From the NCBI GenBank assembly GCA_021324455.1, contig JAJPJA010000005.1:1-64000 (forward strand): DNA of 64,000 nucleotides, read 5' to 3'. The notes below the pieces were generated by a model, which made no database searches, was not told the DNA's origin, and saw nothing but the letters and a program-made list of their open reading frames with translations. Made by a program: the position numbers and the translations under genes. How positions within the stretch are numbered: the first letter of the stretch is position 1; each line of letters begins with the position of its first letter. The stretch is from Pseudomonadota bacterium. GTDB lineage: Bacteria; Desulfobacterota; Binatia; Binatales; Binataceae. Of this stretch, positions 20,917 through 32,069 are shown piece after piece.

Positions 20917-22314
20917 TTACAGGGTCTCCAGATAGCTGATCAAGGCGGCCCGGTCCTGCGGGCTCAGGTCCTCGAATTGCTGCGCCGAATCGCGGCCCTG
21001 CCCGTCGTGCAGCCTGATTGCGGTGGACAGGTCATCGGTGCGGCCGTCGTGCAGAAATCGCACCTTGCTGCGCACCCCCCACAGCGGCGCCGTCCGCATC
21101 ATGGTCGGCCCCGCGCTGCCCGAGGTAATCCCGTCGCCGAGCGAATTCATATCGTGCAGCAGGAAGTCCGAAAATGGACTGAACCGCTGGCGGGCAAGCG
21201 CCTTATTGAGGGAAGCGCTGATCGGAACGCCGCCGGTGGTGGGCGGGATGAAGGCGGCGGGATTGGCGGCGGTGGTCAGAAACGGGATATGACATCCGGC
21301 GCAGCCGATTGCGGCAAACAGCCGCTCGCCGCGGCGCGCGCCGCGATCCTCAGCCAGACGCGGCGGCGGCTGCAGCGAGCGCATGAAATCGACCAACCGG
21401 TCCAGCATCGCGCGGCCGCCGGCGTCCGGAGTGTCTTCGGGCTCATGGCCGGCGTCCAGCAGAATGCCGAACTGGACCACACCGTCGGCGCACGCGGTGT
21501 TCTCTTTGGCCGCGTCGGGCGTGGTCAGTCCCAGCTCATTGGAAGTGGCGAGGGCGGCGAAAGCGCGCAGCGTGGCGCCGTCAGCCTTCCATCCGAACCG
21601 CGCGACACGCCGCGCGCCGAGTTCGTCCACCATTCGGGGTGTCCCGCGGATGGCGGGAGGCTGGGATTTCGCCAACCCGATCAGGTCGTCGTCGGCAACC
21701 GCTTCGACCAGTCCCAGTCCGAAAAGATTGGTGGATTGGCGTTGCGCCGTGCAATTCTCCCCGGCGGCGAACGCGGCGCTGGACGGATCGCAAATCGGCA
21801 GGTCGGGGCTGAAGTTCTTGCGCCGCGCCTCCTCCTGTTGGCACGGCGACAGCCGGCAATTGGGGTCACTTATTTCACAGCCCAGCGGCACCGCTGCCAG
21901 TCCGTGCCTGAATATGGCTGCGCCGGACTGCGTCTGCGCGCCGGCGCGCAGCATATTGTCAACCGCAAAAGTATGAACCGGCAAACCGCTGAAATCGGAG
22001 CGGGTATGAATCTCCGAAATGAATTCCCCCGAACCCCCCATCGTGGGCTGAAAATGACAGGCTACACAGGTGCGATTGTTGAACAGCGGCCCCAGCACCG
22101 GGATGCTCAGCGGCGTGCCGAACAGGCGCTGACCGGCCAGGAACAAGGCGAGATCGGCGGCGTTGTCCGCCACCGCCGGCAGGGGCTGACCGAAACCGCC
22201 GATATCGGCCCTGAGCGGGCCTAACTGCTCCGCCTGGGCCGCCAGCCGGGCCGGCTGTGCGATTACCAGCAGCGTTACCGCGGACAGAACCACAAACCAT
22301 GATCGCAAACGCAT
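20917..22314 (-). CDS. di-heme oxidoreductase family protein (DUF1111-type)
   Basis: Signal peptide; heme motifs CVACH and CAGCH; PTMMRTAPLWGVRSKVRFLHDGR. Confidence 0.85.
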   Translation of the reverse strand: MRLRSWFVVLSAVTLLVIAQPARLAAQAEQLGPLRADIGGFGQPLPAVADNAADLALFLAGQRLFGTPLSIPVLGPLFNNRTCVACHFQPTMGGSGEFISEIHTRSDFSGLPVHTFAVDNMLRAGAQTQSGAAIFRHGLAAVPLGCEISDPNCRLSPCQQEEARRKNFSPDLPICDPSSAAFAAGENCTAQRQSTNLFGLGLVEAVADDDLIGLAKSQPPAIRGTPRMVDELGARRVARFGWKADGATLRAFAALATSNELGLTTPDAAKENTACADGVVQFGILLDAGHEPEDTPDAGGRAMLDRLVDFMRSLQPPPRLAEDRGARRGERLFAAIGCAGCHIPFLTTAANPAAFIPPTTGGVPISASLNKALARQRFSPFSDFLLHDMNSLGDGITSGSAGPTMMRTAPLWGVRSKVRFLHDGRTDDLSTAIRLHDGQGRDSAQQFEDLSPQDRAALISYLETL

Positions 22315-22557
22315 CGCTTCCTCGCTGAGATATGCGCGCCATCGCCCCGCGGCTCAGGATGCCGGTCCGCCGGCGGCAAGTTCGAACTGCTATCTACAAG
22401 TGAGTATCGCCTAAATCTCTGTGCTTTGGTCGGAATAAACATAGCCGGTTGGTTGAATTCATCCAATGCCGCTGAAAACACGGCAGGCAGACTTTTGCGT
22501 TTGCGCTCGGCCCGGCTTCGATCCACTACTTGAACATTGAATTTCACCGCCGGAGGA

Positions 22558-24057
22558 ATGGCCATGGGCATGCGACCGCCGGGGCGCGAAGATCTAATCG
22601 AGGCCGCCGCGCTCAATCATTTCCAATTATCGGACAAGGACCTCGAACATCTGGGGCCGATGATGGCGCCGATGTTTCAGCAGCTCGATCGACTTGAGCG
22701 CATTCCGCAAGCCTTGCCGCCCCTGCGTTATACCAATCGCGATCCGGGCGCGCGTCCTTCGGCTGATGAAGATCCCCTCAACGCCATCCTGCGCCGATGC
22801 TCGGTCAAGGGCGCCGCGTCGGGAAAACTCGCCGGCAAGCGCATCGGGGTCAAGGATTGCGTGCTGGTAGCCGGTATTCCTATGAGCTGCGGCTCGCTGA
22901 TGCTGGACGGCTACGTGCCCGACCGCGACGCCATCATCGTCACCCGGATGCTCGATGCGGGGGCCGAAATCGTGGCTAAGCTCAATATGGACAACATGGC
23001 GTTTTCCGGCAGCGGCGCCACCAGCGCGCACGGTCCGGTGCTCAACCCGCATAGCCGCGAGCATCTGGCCGGCGGATCCTCGGGCGGATCGGGAGCCGCG
23101 CTGTACTACGACGGCATCGATATGACCATCGGCTGCGATCAGGGCGGATCGATCCGCATCCCGGCGTCGTTTTGCGGCGCGGTCGGACTCAAGCCCACGC
23201 ATGGGCTGGTGCCCTATACCGATATCGTCGGGATGGATCCGACCATCGATCATGCCGGACCGATGGCGCGCAAGGCGGCCGATGTTGCTCTGCTGCTGGA
23301 GGTAATCGCCGATCCAATCCCGGGCCGGCACGCCGCCTACACTGGCGAACTCGCCAAGGGAATTGCCGGCCTGCGGATCGGAGTGGTAAAGGAAGGCTTT
23401 GGGTGGCCGGGGTCGGAAGCAAACGTGGATAGCGCGGTGCGCCGCGCCGTGGATGCGTTGGCGAAATCGGGCGCCCGGGTCGAGGAGATTTCCATCCCCG
23501 CCCATCGCGACGCGCTCCACTTCGCCAGCGGCGTGATGGCGCAAGGGTTGGCGGCGCTGTTCGCGCAGAACGGGATGGTGCATCACGTCAAGGGCACCTG
23601 CAACGGCCATCTCGCGCGCGCATTCGCCGAGGGCTTGCGCCTGCATGGCTCCGATTTGCCGCCGCTTTTGAAGATGATGCTGCTGATGGGAACCTATCTC
23701 AACCGCCGCTATCCGGGACGGGTTTACGCGCGGGCGCAAAACCTCCGCCCCTGGCTGCGCGCGCAATACGACGACGCGCTCGCGCGCGTGGACGTGCTGG
23801 CGATGCCGACGACGCCCACCAGGGCGCATCGTTTCGACCCCAAATTCGACGGTTACGACGAAATGGTGCGCGGGTTCGCCACCGGCAACAACACGATGGC
23901 GTTCGACGTCACCGGCCATCCGTCGATAAATGTGCCGTGTGCGAAGTCAGACGGGCTTCCGGTCGGGCTGATGCTGACCGGGCGGCATTACGATGATGCA
24001 ACCTTACTGCGTGCGGCCCACGCATTTGAGCAGAACGTGAGCTGGGAGAAGGCATGA
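22558..24057 (+). CDS. amidase (amidase signature family), paralog B
   Basis: Strong full-length similarity to the 19421-20908 product; SD CCGGAGG upstream. Confidence 0.93.
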   Translation: MAMGMRPPGREDLIEAAALNHFQLSDKDLEHLGPMMAPMFQQLDRLERIPQALPPLRYTNRDPGARPSADEDPLNAILRRCSVKGAASGKLAGKRIGVKDCVLVAGIPMSCGSLMLDGYVPDRDAIIVTRMLDAGAEIVAKLNMDNMAFSGSGATSAHGPVLNPHSREHLAGGSSGGSGAALYYDGIDMTIGCDQGGSIRIPASFCGAVGLKPTHGLVPYTDIVGMDPTIDHAGPMARKAADVALLLEVIADPIPGRHAAYTGELAKGIAGLRIGVVKEGFGWPGSEANVDSAVRRAVDALAKSGARVEEISIPAHRDALHFASGVMAQGLAALFAQNGMVHHVKGTCNGHLARAFAEGLRLHGSDLPPLLKMMLLMGTYLNRRYPGRVYARAQNLRPWLRAQYDDALARVDVLAMPTTPTRAHRFDPKFDGYDEMVRGFATGNNTMAFDVTGHPSINVPCAKSDGLPVGLMLTGRHYDDATLLRAAHAFEQNVSWEKA

Positions 24058-25088
24058 GGACGGCAGCATGGCTCGGTGCGCTCGCCGCGCTGGTGTTGGC
24101 GTGGCACAGCGCCGCGGCGCAAAGCAGCGCGCCGGTCGCCTCGATTCCGCTGGTCAGCAACTGGCGCAAATTCATTGACCCGCAGGAGCAGGCGTTTGAA
24201 GTGGACGTGCCGCAGGGTTGGAAAGTCACCGGCGGCACCGTGCGGCGCAACGCGCTTCAGTATCGCAACTGGGTCAGCGCCATCGCCCCCGGCGGTGCCA
24301 CGATTCTGGGACTCAACGATCCCGGCGAATGGAGCTATGTCGTACCGACTCCGATGCTGGCAATGGCCGGATTCGGCGTCGGCAGTCTCTACAACGGTGG
24401 CGGCGGCACCCTCTACACCGTCGAACCGTATCTTGACGGCAGCCAGTTTGCCGTGCGATGGGGCGGACGCAAACTGCAGCGTCTGTGCGGGTCAATCAAG
24501 CTCACCGGCAGCCGCGAACGACCGGAACTTACCGGCCAAATCAACGCCATCGCGGGCGCGTGGGGAATTCACCACGACGCCGGGGAAGCAAGCTTCGCCT
24601 GCGTCAAGGATGGAATGCAGCTGAGCGCCTACGCCCTGACCGACGTGGTATCGATCAGCGGCGCGGCCGGGGCTATATGGTACGCGGAAACAATCGTCGG
24701 CTTTCTGGCGCCCTCGCCGGTGGCCGGAGTGGCGGCCGGGTTGCTGTCGCACATGGTGAAATCGGTGCGGGTCAATCCGCAATGGGTCGCGCGCAACTCA
24801 AACATGAGCGTCCAGGTGTCGCAAATCGCGGCGAAGACCAACGCCGCCATTTCCGACACCATCATGAATGGGTGGGAGAGCCGCGGCGCCGCCATCGACC
24901 ACGTAATGGAGGAAGGGTCGCGGGCGCGGCTCGGTATCGACATCTATTCCGACCCCAGAACCGGAACCAAATATACGGTTGCCAACGACCATAAATTCTA
25001 CTGGGCAAACCCGGCCGGCGTCGTGGTGGGTACCGACACCGATACCGCGCCGCAGGGATTCAGCCGGCTGGCCCGAGTACCGCCGTAG
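24054..25088 (+). CDS. uncharacterised secreted protein
   Basis: Signal peptide MRTAAWLGALAALVLAWHSAAAQS; ATGA overlap with amidase B. Confidence 0.6.
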   Translation: MRTAAWLGALAALVLAWHSAAAQSSAPVASIPLVSNWRKFIDPQEQAFEVDVPQGWKVTGGTVRRNALQYRNWVSAIAPGGATILGLNDPGEWSYVVPTPMLAMAGFGVGSLYNGGGGTLYTVEPYLDGSQFAVRWGGRKLQRLCGSIKLTGSRERPELTGQINAIAGAWGIHHDAGEASFACVKDGMQLSAYALTDVVSISGAAGAIWYAETIVGFLAPSPVAGVAAGLLSHMVKSVRVNPQWVARNSNMSVQVSQIAAKTNAAISDTIMNGWESRGAAIDHVMEEGSRARLGIDIYSDPRTGTKYTVANDHKFYWANPAGVVVGTDTDTAPQGFSRLARVPP

Positions 25089-25090
25089 CC

Positions 25091-25107
25091 CCGCCCTGGA
25101 AGGGCGG
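25091..25107 (+). terminator. short hairpin directly after the stop codon
   Basis: CCGCCCT-GGA-AGGGCGG; no T-run, so function uncertain. Confidence 0.35.
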
Positions 25108-25249
25108 AATCGACCCGGTGCGTGGGGTCGAAGCTTTCGCGGCGCCGGGCTCTACCGCGCGGCCGCCGTCCGGACGAATCGGCTCTTGGTCGAACCTGGG
25201 GAACGCAGTAACTTACAACTATCAGTCTCCAGCGGATCGAGGGACGGCC

Positions 25250-26578
<1,329 letters not shown>

Positions 26579-26769
26579 TCCAAAACGCCGCCCGAGCTGT
26601 CGGCTTGAGCCAGGCTGCTCGAAATCCATTCCGGGCTGCGCAGCCCGCGCTCAAGTTGATACATCAGCGCCGGGCCTTAACATTGCCCTGCCGGGATTCG
26701 GCGCTCCGCACACTGCGCTTGGGAAATGCCAGTGGACGCGTTAAATTTGCAAACTCCACCCCGGAGTGA

Positions 26770-27561
26770 CTAGCGCTTGCCGGGAAATTTGGGCGCCCGC
26801 TTTTGCATCATCGCGCGGATGCCTTCCTTGAAATCCTCAGTCTTGTAGAGCGCGTCGAAGGTTTCCATTGCATCCTCGATCGCGGCCGGCAGGCCGGTCT
26901 CCAGATGCTGGTAAATTTCGCGCTTGATTTCAGCGACCGCGACCGGCGAGCAGTTCTCCGCGATTTCGTTTGCGATCTCGCGCGCCTTGGCCATCAACTG
27001 GCCGTCGGGCACCACGTGGTTGACGATGCCCAAATCCAGCGCCTCCTTGGCGCTGATGGTGCGCGCGGTGAACGCCAGCTCCAGCGCCTTGCCCCATCCA
27101 ATCAGCCGCGGCAGAACCCAGCTCGATCCGCCTTCCATCGCCAGGCCCCGGCGCGGATACATCACCGACATCTTTGCGCTCTCGGCCGCGATGCGGATGT
27201 CCCAGAACATGATCAGCGTGAATCCCCATCCGATCGCCGGACCGTTGAGCGCCGCGATGATCGGTTTGAGAATCTTGTGCGGATATGTGAAATGGCTGAC
27301 CCAATCCCTGAACACCGGCGAGACTTCCGCGTCTTCCTTCGATTGGCCCGACAGGATCGACAGGTCAGCGCCGGCGCAAAACGTGGTGCCGGCGCCGGTC
27401 ACGATGATCGCCCTGATTTGATCGTCCGCCTCGGCCTCTTTCATCGCATGATAAACTTCTTCGCGCATCCTGAAGGTCCACGCGTTGCGCCGCTCGGGAC
27501 GGTTCAGCGTGATGGCGGCGATGTGTCCGTCTTTTTCGTAGAGCGTTTCCCTGTATTCCAT
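26770..27561 (-). CDS. enoyl-CoA hydratase/isomerase family protein
   Basis: ITLNRPERRNAWTFRM, GAGTTFCAGADLS, crotonase fold. Confidence 0.92.
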   Translation of the reverse strand: MEYRETLYEKDGHIAAITLNRPERRNAWTFRMREEVYHAMKEAEADDQIRAIIVTGAGTTFCAGADLSILSGQSKEDAEVSPVFRDWVSHFTYPHKILKPIIAALNGPAIGWGFTLIMFWDIRIAAESAKMSVMYPRRGLAMEGGSSWVLPRLIGWGKALELAFTARTISAKEALDLGIVNHVVPDGQLMAKAREIANEIAENCSPVAVAEIKREIYQHLETGLPAAIEDAMETFDALYKTEDFKEGIRAMMQKRAPKFPGKR

Positions 27562-27583
27562 CGGATGTCCTCCCGCGCTCCGT

Positions 27584-28636
27584 TCACAGACGGTCGATTA
27601 CCGCCGAGCAGAATTCTTTGCTCGACGCGCGCCCGCCCTGATCGGGGGTCAGCGTTTTGCCCTCGGCATAGACCTGCGCGATTGCGCCGCGCAGCCGCTC
27701 AGCCGCCGAACTGAAACCCAGATACGACAGCATCATCTCCGCCGACATCAGCGTTGCGGTCGGATTGATGATACCCATGCCGCGGATGTCGGGCGCCGAT
27801 CCATGCACCGCCTCGAAGTAGGCATAGTCGTCGCCGAAACATCCGCTGGGCGCAAGTCCGAGTCCGCCAATCAGCCCGGCGGCCGCGTCTGACAGGATAT
27901 CGCCGTACAGATTGGGCAGCACCACGACGTCAAGGTCGTGCGGCGTCTGTACGATGCGCCGGGCAAAATCGTCAACGATATATTGCTCGTACTTCAGTTC
28001 CGGATAGCCGGCGACGGTTTCCTCCACCACGCGCCGGAACAGGCCGTCGGTATGCCGCAGCATGTTGTACTTGGAGGAGCAGGTGACTTTGCCTTTGCCG
28101 CCGGTTGCCTTGCGCCGCATCGCGAGCTCGCAGGCAAAGCGCGCCGCACGCCGCGTGTTCTTCTCCGATATCACCTTGACCGCGATTTGCGCCCGTTCGT
28201 CGGCGGTATCCAGCGGTTTGCCGGTTGAATGGCTCATCAGATGCGCCGGCGCCAGCGCGCTGAGCGGCGCTTCGACCCCGAGGTAAAGGTCCTCCAGGTT
28301 TTCGCGCACGATGACAAAGTCGATGCCCTCGGGTTGTTTGAGCGGGCTGCGATATCCCGGCTGCCATCGCACCGGCCGCACGTTGGCATAAGTGCCTTTG
28401 CCCCAGCGCAGGTAGCCGATGCCCTGGGTTTTGCCGGAAGTGGCGTCGAACAGAGTGCTGTCGGAGGCGTCGATCGCCGCGCGCACCCGGCTTACGGTCT
28501 CGCCTTTGATCCATTGCTCGCCGGGCGGGAACTGGACGAAATCGATATCCAGTTCCAGCGCGCGCAGCACCGCGACCGCCGGTTCCATCGCTTCCGGAGC
28601 CGCATCGTCGCCCGGCAGCACCACGACTTTTTTCAT
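27584..28636 (-). CDS. isocitrate/isopropylmalate dehydrogenase family protein
   Basis: VVVLPGDDAAPEAM, IVRENLEDLYLGVE, YEAVHGSAPDIRGMGIINPTATLMSAEMML-like. Confidence 0.9.
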   Translation of the reverse strand: MKKVVVLPGDDAAPEAMEPAVAVLRALELDIDFVQFPPGEQWIKGETVSRVRAAIDASDSTLFDATSGKTQGIGYLRWGKGTYANVRPVRWQPGYRSPLKQPEGIDFVIVRENLEDLYLGVEAPLSALAPAHLMSHSTGKPLDTADERAQIAVKVISEKNTRRAARFACELAMRRKATGGKGKVTCSSKYNMLRHTDGLFRRVVEETVAGYPELKYEQYIVDDFARRIVQTPHDLDVVVLPNLYGDILSDAAAGLIGGLGLAPSGCFGDDYAYFEAVHGSAPDIRGMGIINPTATLMSAEMMLSYLGFSSAAERLRGAIAQVYAEGKTLTPDQGGRASSKEFCSAVIDRL

Positions 28637-28827
28637 GATCGCGTCCTCCAGCTCCGAGGCTGAGAGCTGGTCGAAGTGGTAGCTCAAAGCGCGCCGGATG
28701 TCATCCGCGGCGATTCGACGCCCCGCGCACCACGACTGTACCCGTCGATCATCCCGAGCCCGCGGTTGAAACTTTCGCATAGTGCCACTAAGAATACTTT
28801 TACAATCGGTTCGCAGGGGAGTTTCCA

Positions 28828-30528
28828 ATGGCGCAGTTCGATACCATCATTCGCGGGGGCACGGTCATCGACGGCAGCCGGATGCCGCGGTTCAAGGGCG
28901 ACATCGGCATCAAGGACGGCCGTATCGCCGCCATCGGCCATCTCGATAAGTCCGCCGCCGCGCGCGTGCTGGACGCGTCAGGCCTGTGCGTCGCGCCCGG
29001 CTTTATCGACCTGCACACCCATTACGACGCGCAGCTTTTCTGGGATCCGTATTGCAGCATTTCAAGCTGGCATGGCGTGACCTCGGTCGTCATCGGCAAC
29101 TGCGGCTTCGGCTTTGCCCCGTGTCATCCCAAAGATCGCGAGCGCGCGATGCTCACGATGACGCGCACCGAGGCTATCCCCTACGAATGCATGAAAGCGG
29201 GCATCCCGTGGGATTGGGAAAGCTTTCCCCAGTTCCTCGACAGCCTGGAGCGCCGGCCAAAAGGCATCAACGTCCTGCCCTACGTGCCGCTGACGCCGCT
29301 CATTACTTATGTGATGGGCCTGGACGCCGCCAAAACGCGCAAGCCCACCCAGGCCGAGACCGACCAGATGTGCCGGCTGCTGGACGAGGCGATGGACGCG
29401 GGCGCCTGCGGATGGTCCGCGCAGCGGCTGCATCCCAGCGGCGGCAATTGCGTACAGCGCGACTTCGACGGCACCCCGATGGTGACCGACCTGATGCATA
29501 ACGAAACCGCGCTGGCGTTTGCACGTGTGCTGCGCCAGCGTAACGAAGGTTTCATCCAGATGGTGCTGTCGACGGCGGACCCGCGCGCCGACGTGCGCCA
29601 CATGGAGGAGCTGGCCGAAGTCAGCGGCCGCCCCATCATCTTCCAGGCGCTGCGCTCCACCGACAGCCGTCCCGACGCGCATCATCTGACCATGAAATGG
29701 CTGGACTCCTGCTACCGGCGCGGCCTGCGCATCTACCCGCAGGCGATCATCACCGACGCCGGGCTTACCTTCGATCTCTCCCAGGACCTCAACATCTTCG
29801 ACGACTCCGAGGCGTGGTGCGAAGCGATGCTCGGGAACGTCGAGGACAAGCTGCACAAGCTGGGCGACCCGGCGCGCCGTCCGGCCCTGCGCGCGCGTCC
29901 GCCGCAGACCGCCACCGATTTCTGGGACATCATCATCGCCGACGTCAAGCAGCCCGAGCATAAGCATCTGGAAGGTTTGACGCTGGGCACCGCGGGCGAG
30001 AAGCTGGGCAAGCATTTCGTCGATGCGATGCTGGATCTGGCGGTGGCGGAGCGGCTGCGCACCGAGTTCTTCGCTCCCGCCCATAACACACGGCTGGATC
30101 TGCAGACCGAAGTCGCCAAATATCCCTACGCGATTCCGGGCGTGTCCGACGGCGGCGCGCATACCAAGTTCCTGACCGCCGGCGGTTACCCGACCGAATA
30201 CCTGATCAACTTCGTGCGCGACAGCGGCGCCATGAGCCTGGAAGAGGCGCATTGGAAACTCAGCGCGCTGCCCGCGTATGCGGCAGGATTCAGCGACCGC
30301 GGTATCCTGCGTCCCGGCTACGCGGCCGATATCGTGGTGTATGACTACGACGGGCTGAAGCTGATGCCGCAGGAGATCGCCCACGACCTGCCGGCTGGCG
30401 AATGGCGCCGTGTGCGCCGCGCCGACGGCTATCGCTACATCCTGATCAACGGCGAAGTTACGTTCGAAGACGGCAAGGCCACCGGCGCGGCCTCCGGCGC
30501 TCTGCTGCGCCACGGTGTCGCGGCCTGA
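28828..30528 (+). CDS. N-acyl-D-amino-acid deacylase / D-aminoacylase family amidohydrolase
   Basis: IIRGGTVIDGSRMPRFKGDIGIKDGRIAAIG, GFIDLHTHYDAQLFWDP. Confidence 0.85.
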   Translation: MAQFDTIIRGGTVIDGSRMPRFKGDIGIKDGRIAAIGHLDKSAAARVLDASGLCVAPGFIDLHTHYDAQLFWDPYCSISSWHGVTSVVIGNCGFGFAPCHPKDRERAMLTMTRTEAIPYECMKAGIPWDWESFPQFLDSLERRPKGINVLPYVPLTPLITYVMGLDAAKTRKPTQAETDQMCRLLDEAMDAGACGWSAQRLHPSGGNCVQRDFDGTPMVTDLMHNETALAFARVLRQRNEGFIQMVLSTADPRADVRHMEELAEVSGRPIIFQALRSTDSRPDAHHLTMKWLDSCYRRGLRIYPQAIITDAGLTFDLSQDLNIFDDSEAWCEAMLGNVEDKLHKLGDPARRPALRARPPQTATDFWDIIIADVKQPEHKHLEGLTLGTAGEKLGKHFVDAMLDLAVAERLRTEFFAPAHNTRLDLQTEVAKYPYAIPGVSDGGAHTKFLTAGGYPTEYLINFVRDSGAMSLEEAHWKLSALPAYAAGFSDRGILRPGYAADIVVYDYDGLKLMPQEIAHDLPAGEWRRVRRADGYRYILINGEVTFEDGKATGAASGALLRHGVAA

Positions 30529-30554
30529 CCGCGGCACCCGGCTGAGGCGGCCGC

Positions 30555-32054
30555 TCAGAACCTGAAGCTGGCCTCCACGTAGCCGTAGTCGGCCTGCTTG
30601 CTGACCGGATAAATGGCGCTTACCACCGATCCGCCGAACGAATGGCCGTAGTAAGCGTACGCGGTGAGATGGCGGCTCAGCTCCCAGGTCACGCTGGTGT
30701 CGAGCAGCGTGGCCAGGTAGCTGCGGCCGAAGCCGGGCCGTCCGGCGAAGCCGAAGAAATCATTGTCGTAGGCGCCGCCGCCCTGGTACCAGAGATCGCT
30801 GCTCGATGACAGCCACAGGTTGTGCAGCGTGGTCCGCGTTTCCACGTTTTCAAACGGGTTCAGCATCAACTCGGAGCTCAGATCGTTGCTGTTCATCATG
30901 TTGTAGAAGGGAAACTGCGCGTAAAGCCGCGCGGTGGGCAGGATCTGAAAGAAGGTTCCATGCACACTGCCGCGGGGCCTGCCGCTCCCCGAGCTCGTGG
31001 TATAGCCGGCGCGCAGCCACGGCTTGCACGGCGCATCGACGAAGCGGTATCCGACCTCGCCCACCGCGGCCCACGATTGCTGCGCCTGCTTGCCCCACGA
31101 GCCCAATTGTCCCGCGCCCCACACCAGCACGTCGGCTTTGCCCGGCCCCATCGCTGCGCTGCCGGCGAAATCCACGCCCGAGGTACTGATGTCGATCGCG
31201 CGATGGTCGTCGGCTCTGAGCGCCGCGGGGCGGTTGTCGACCTTGGTCACGCCGCGCCCGTCGTCGTAAAAGATATAGAAGATGCGCCCCAGCGAGTCGC
31301 CCCACAATCGGTTTGGCCCGATGTTGAGCGCCGCGTACACCAGGTCCATGTTGCTGATCTCGTCCATACCGTCGAGATCGAACGCGCCCTTGGTCGGCAC
31401 GCCGTACATCGCGGTGAAATTCCACTGCTTGAAGCCGTAGCGGAACATCGCGCCGTCAAATGAGCGGGCGATATCGGTGTAATCGAACGGGCCGATCAGC
31501 CGCTGCTGGATGCGTTTATTGACGATCCATTTGAGCTCCGGATCGTCCGGAATCAGATCCGCGCCGTCGGAAAATTCAAAGCGGCCGCCCTTGAAATAAG
31601 TGCCCTTCTCCAACTTGTCCTCGAACTCAACGAAGCCCTGCTTGAGAAAGACGCTGGCGCCGTTGCGATGCAGATTGGCGGTGTAATAGGTGGCGCCCAG
31701 ACCCAAAGCTCCCTGCGGCGCCGGCGCCGCCGCGTTGGAGGGCAGATTGAGCAGCACCGGCGTCATCAACTCGGTAAACATCCCGATGCCGTCGAACCGG
31801 TAGCCGGCGCCCAGCCGCACGAACGCGTCCTGAAAGTAATAGCGGTTGTTGTCCTGGCCGTTGCGCACCGCTCCCGGCGTAAACCAGTTCCATACTTCCC
31901 AGCGCGCGCGCATGCTGCCGCTGATGGTCAGCGGATTGCCGGCAAGATCGAGCAGATCGAACTCCGCCTGGCATGACGGCGCGCACGACCATCCGGCTAA
32001 CCATAGCGCGGCGATTGCCGCGATCCCTCCGCACCTGACTCTCCCCGATACCAT
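30555..32054 (-). CDS. outer-membrane beta-barrel protein (alginate-export-like/porin)
   Basis: Signal peptide, alternating aromatic beta-strands, C-terminal YGYVEASFRF ending in Phe; same strand and 15 nt after the transporter gene. Confidence 0.7.
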   Translation of the reverse strand: MVSGRVRCGGIAAIAALWLAGWSCAPSCQAEFDLLDLAGNPLTISGSMRARWEVWNWFTPGAVRNGQDNNRYYFQDAFVRLGAGYRFDGIGMFTELMTPVLLNLPSNAAAPAPQGALGLGATYYTANLHRNGASVFLKQGFVEFEDKLEKGTYFKGGRFEFSDGADLIPDDPELKWIVNKRIQQRLIGPFDYTDIARSFDGAMFRYGFKQWNFTAMYGVPTKGAFDLDGMDEISNMDLVYAALNIGPNRLWGDSLGRIFYIFYDDGRGVTKVDNRPAALRADDHRAIDISTSGVDFAGSAAMGPGKADVLVWGAGQLGSWGKQAQQSWAAVGEVGYRFVDAPCKPWLRAGYTTSSGSGRPRGSVHGTFFQILPTARLYAQFPFYNMMNSNDLSSELMLNPFENVETRTTLHNLWLSSSSDLWYQGGGAYDNDFFGFAGRPGFGRSYLATLLDTSVTWELSRHLTAYAYYGHSFGGSVVSAIYPVSKQADYGYVEASFRF

Positions 32055-32069
32055 CGCCTGAACTCCAGC

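Noticed and set aside
26632-26647. CGGGCTGCGCAGCCCG palindrome after gltA
   Set aside because: 16-bp perfect palindrome but no loop or T-run; could be chance in GC-rich DNA, so not called a terminator.
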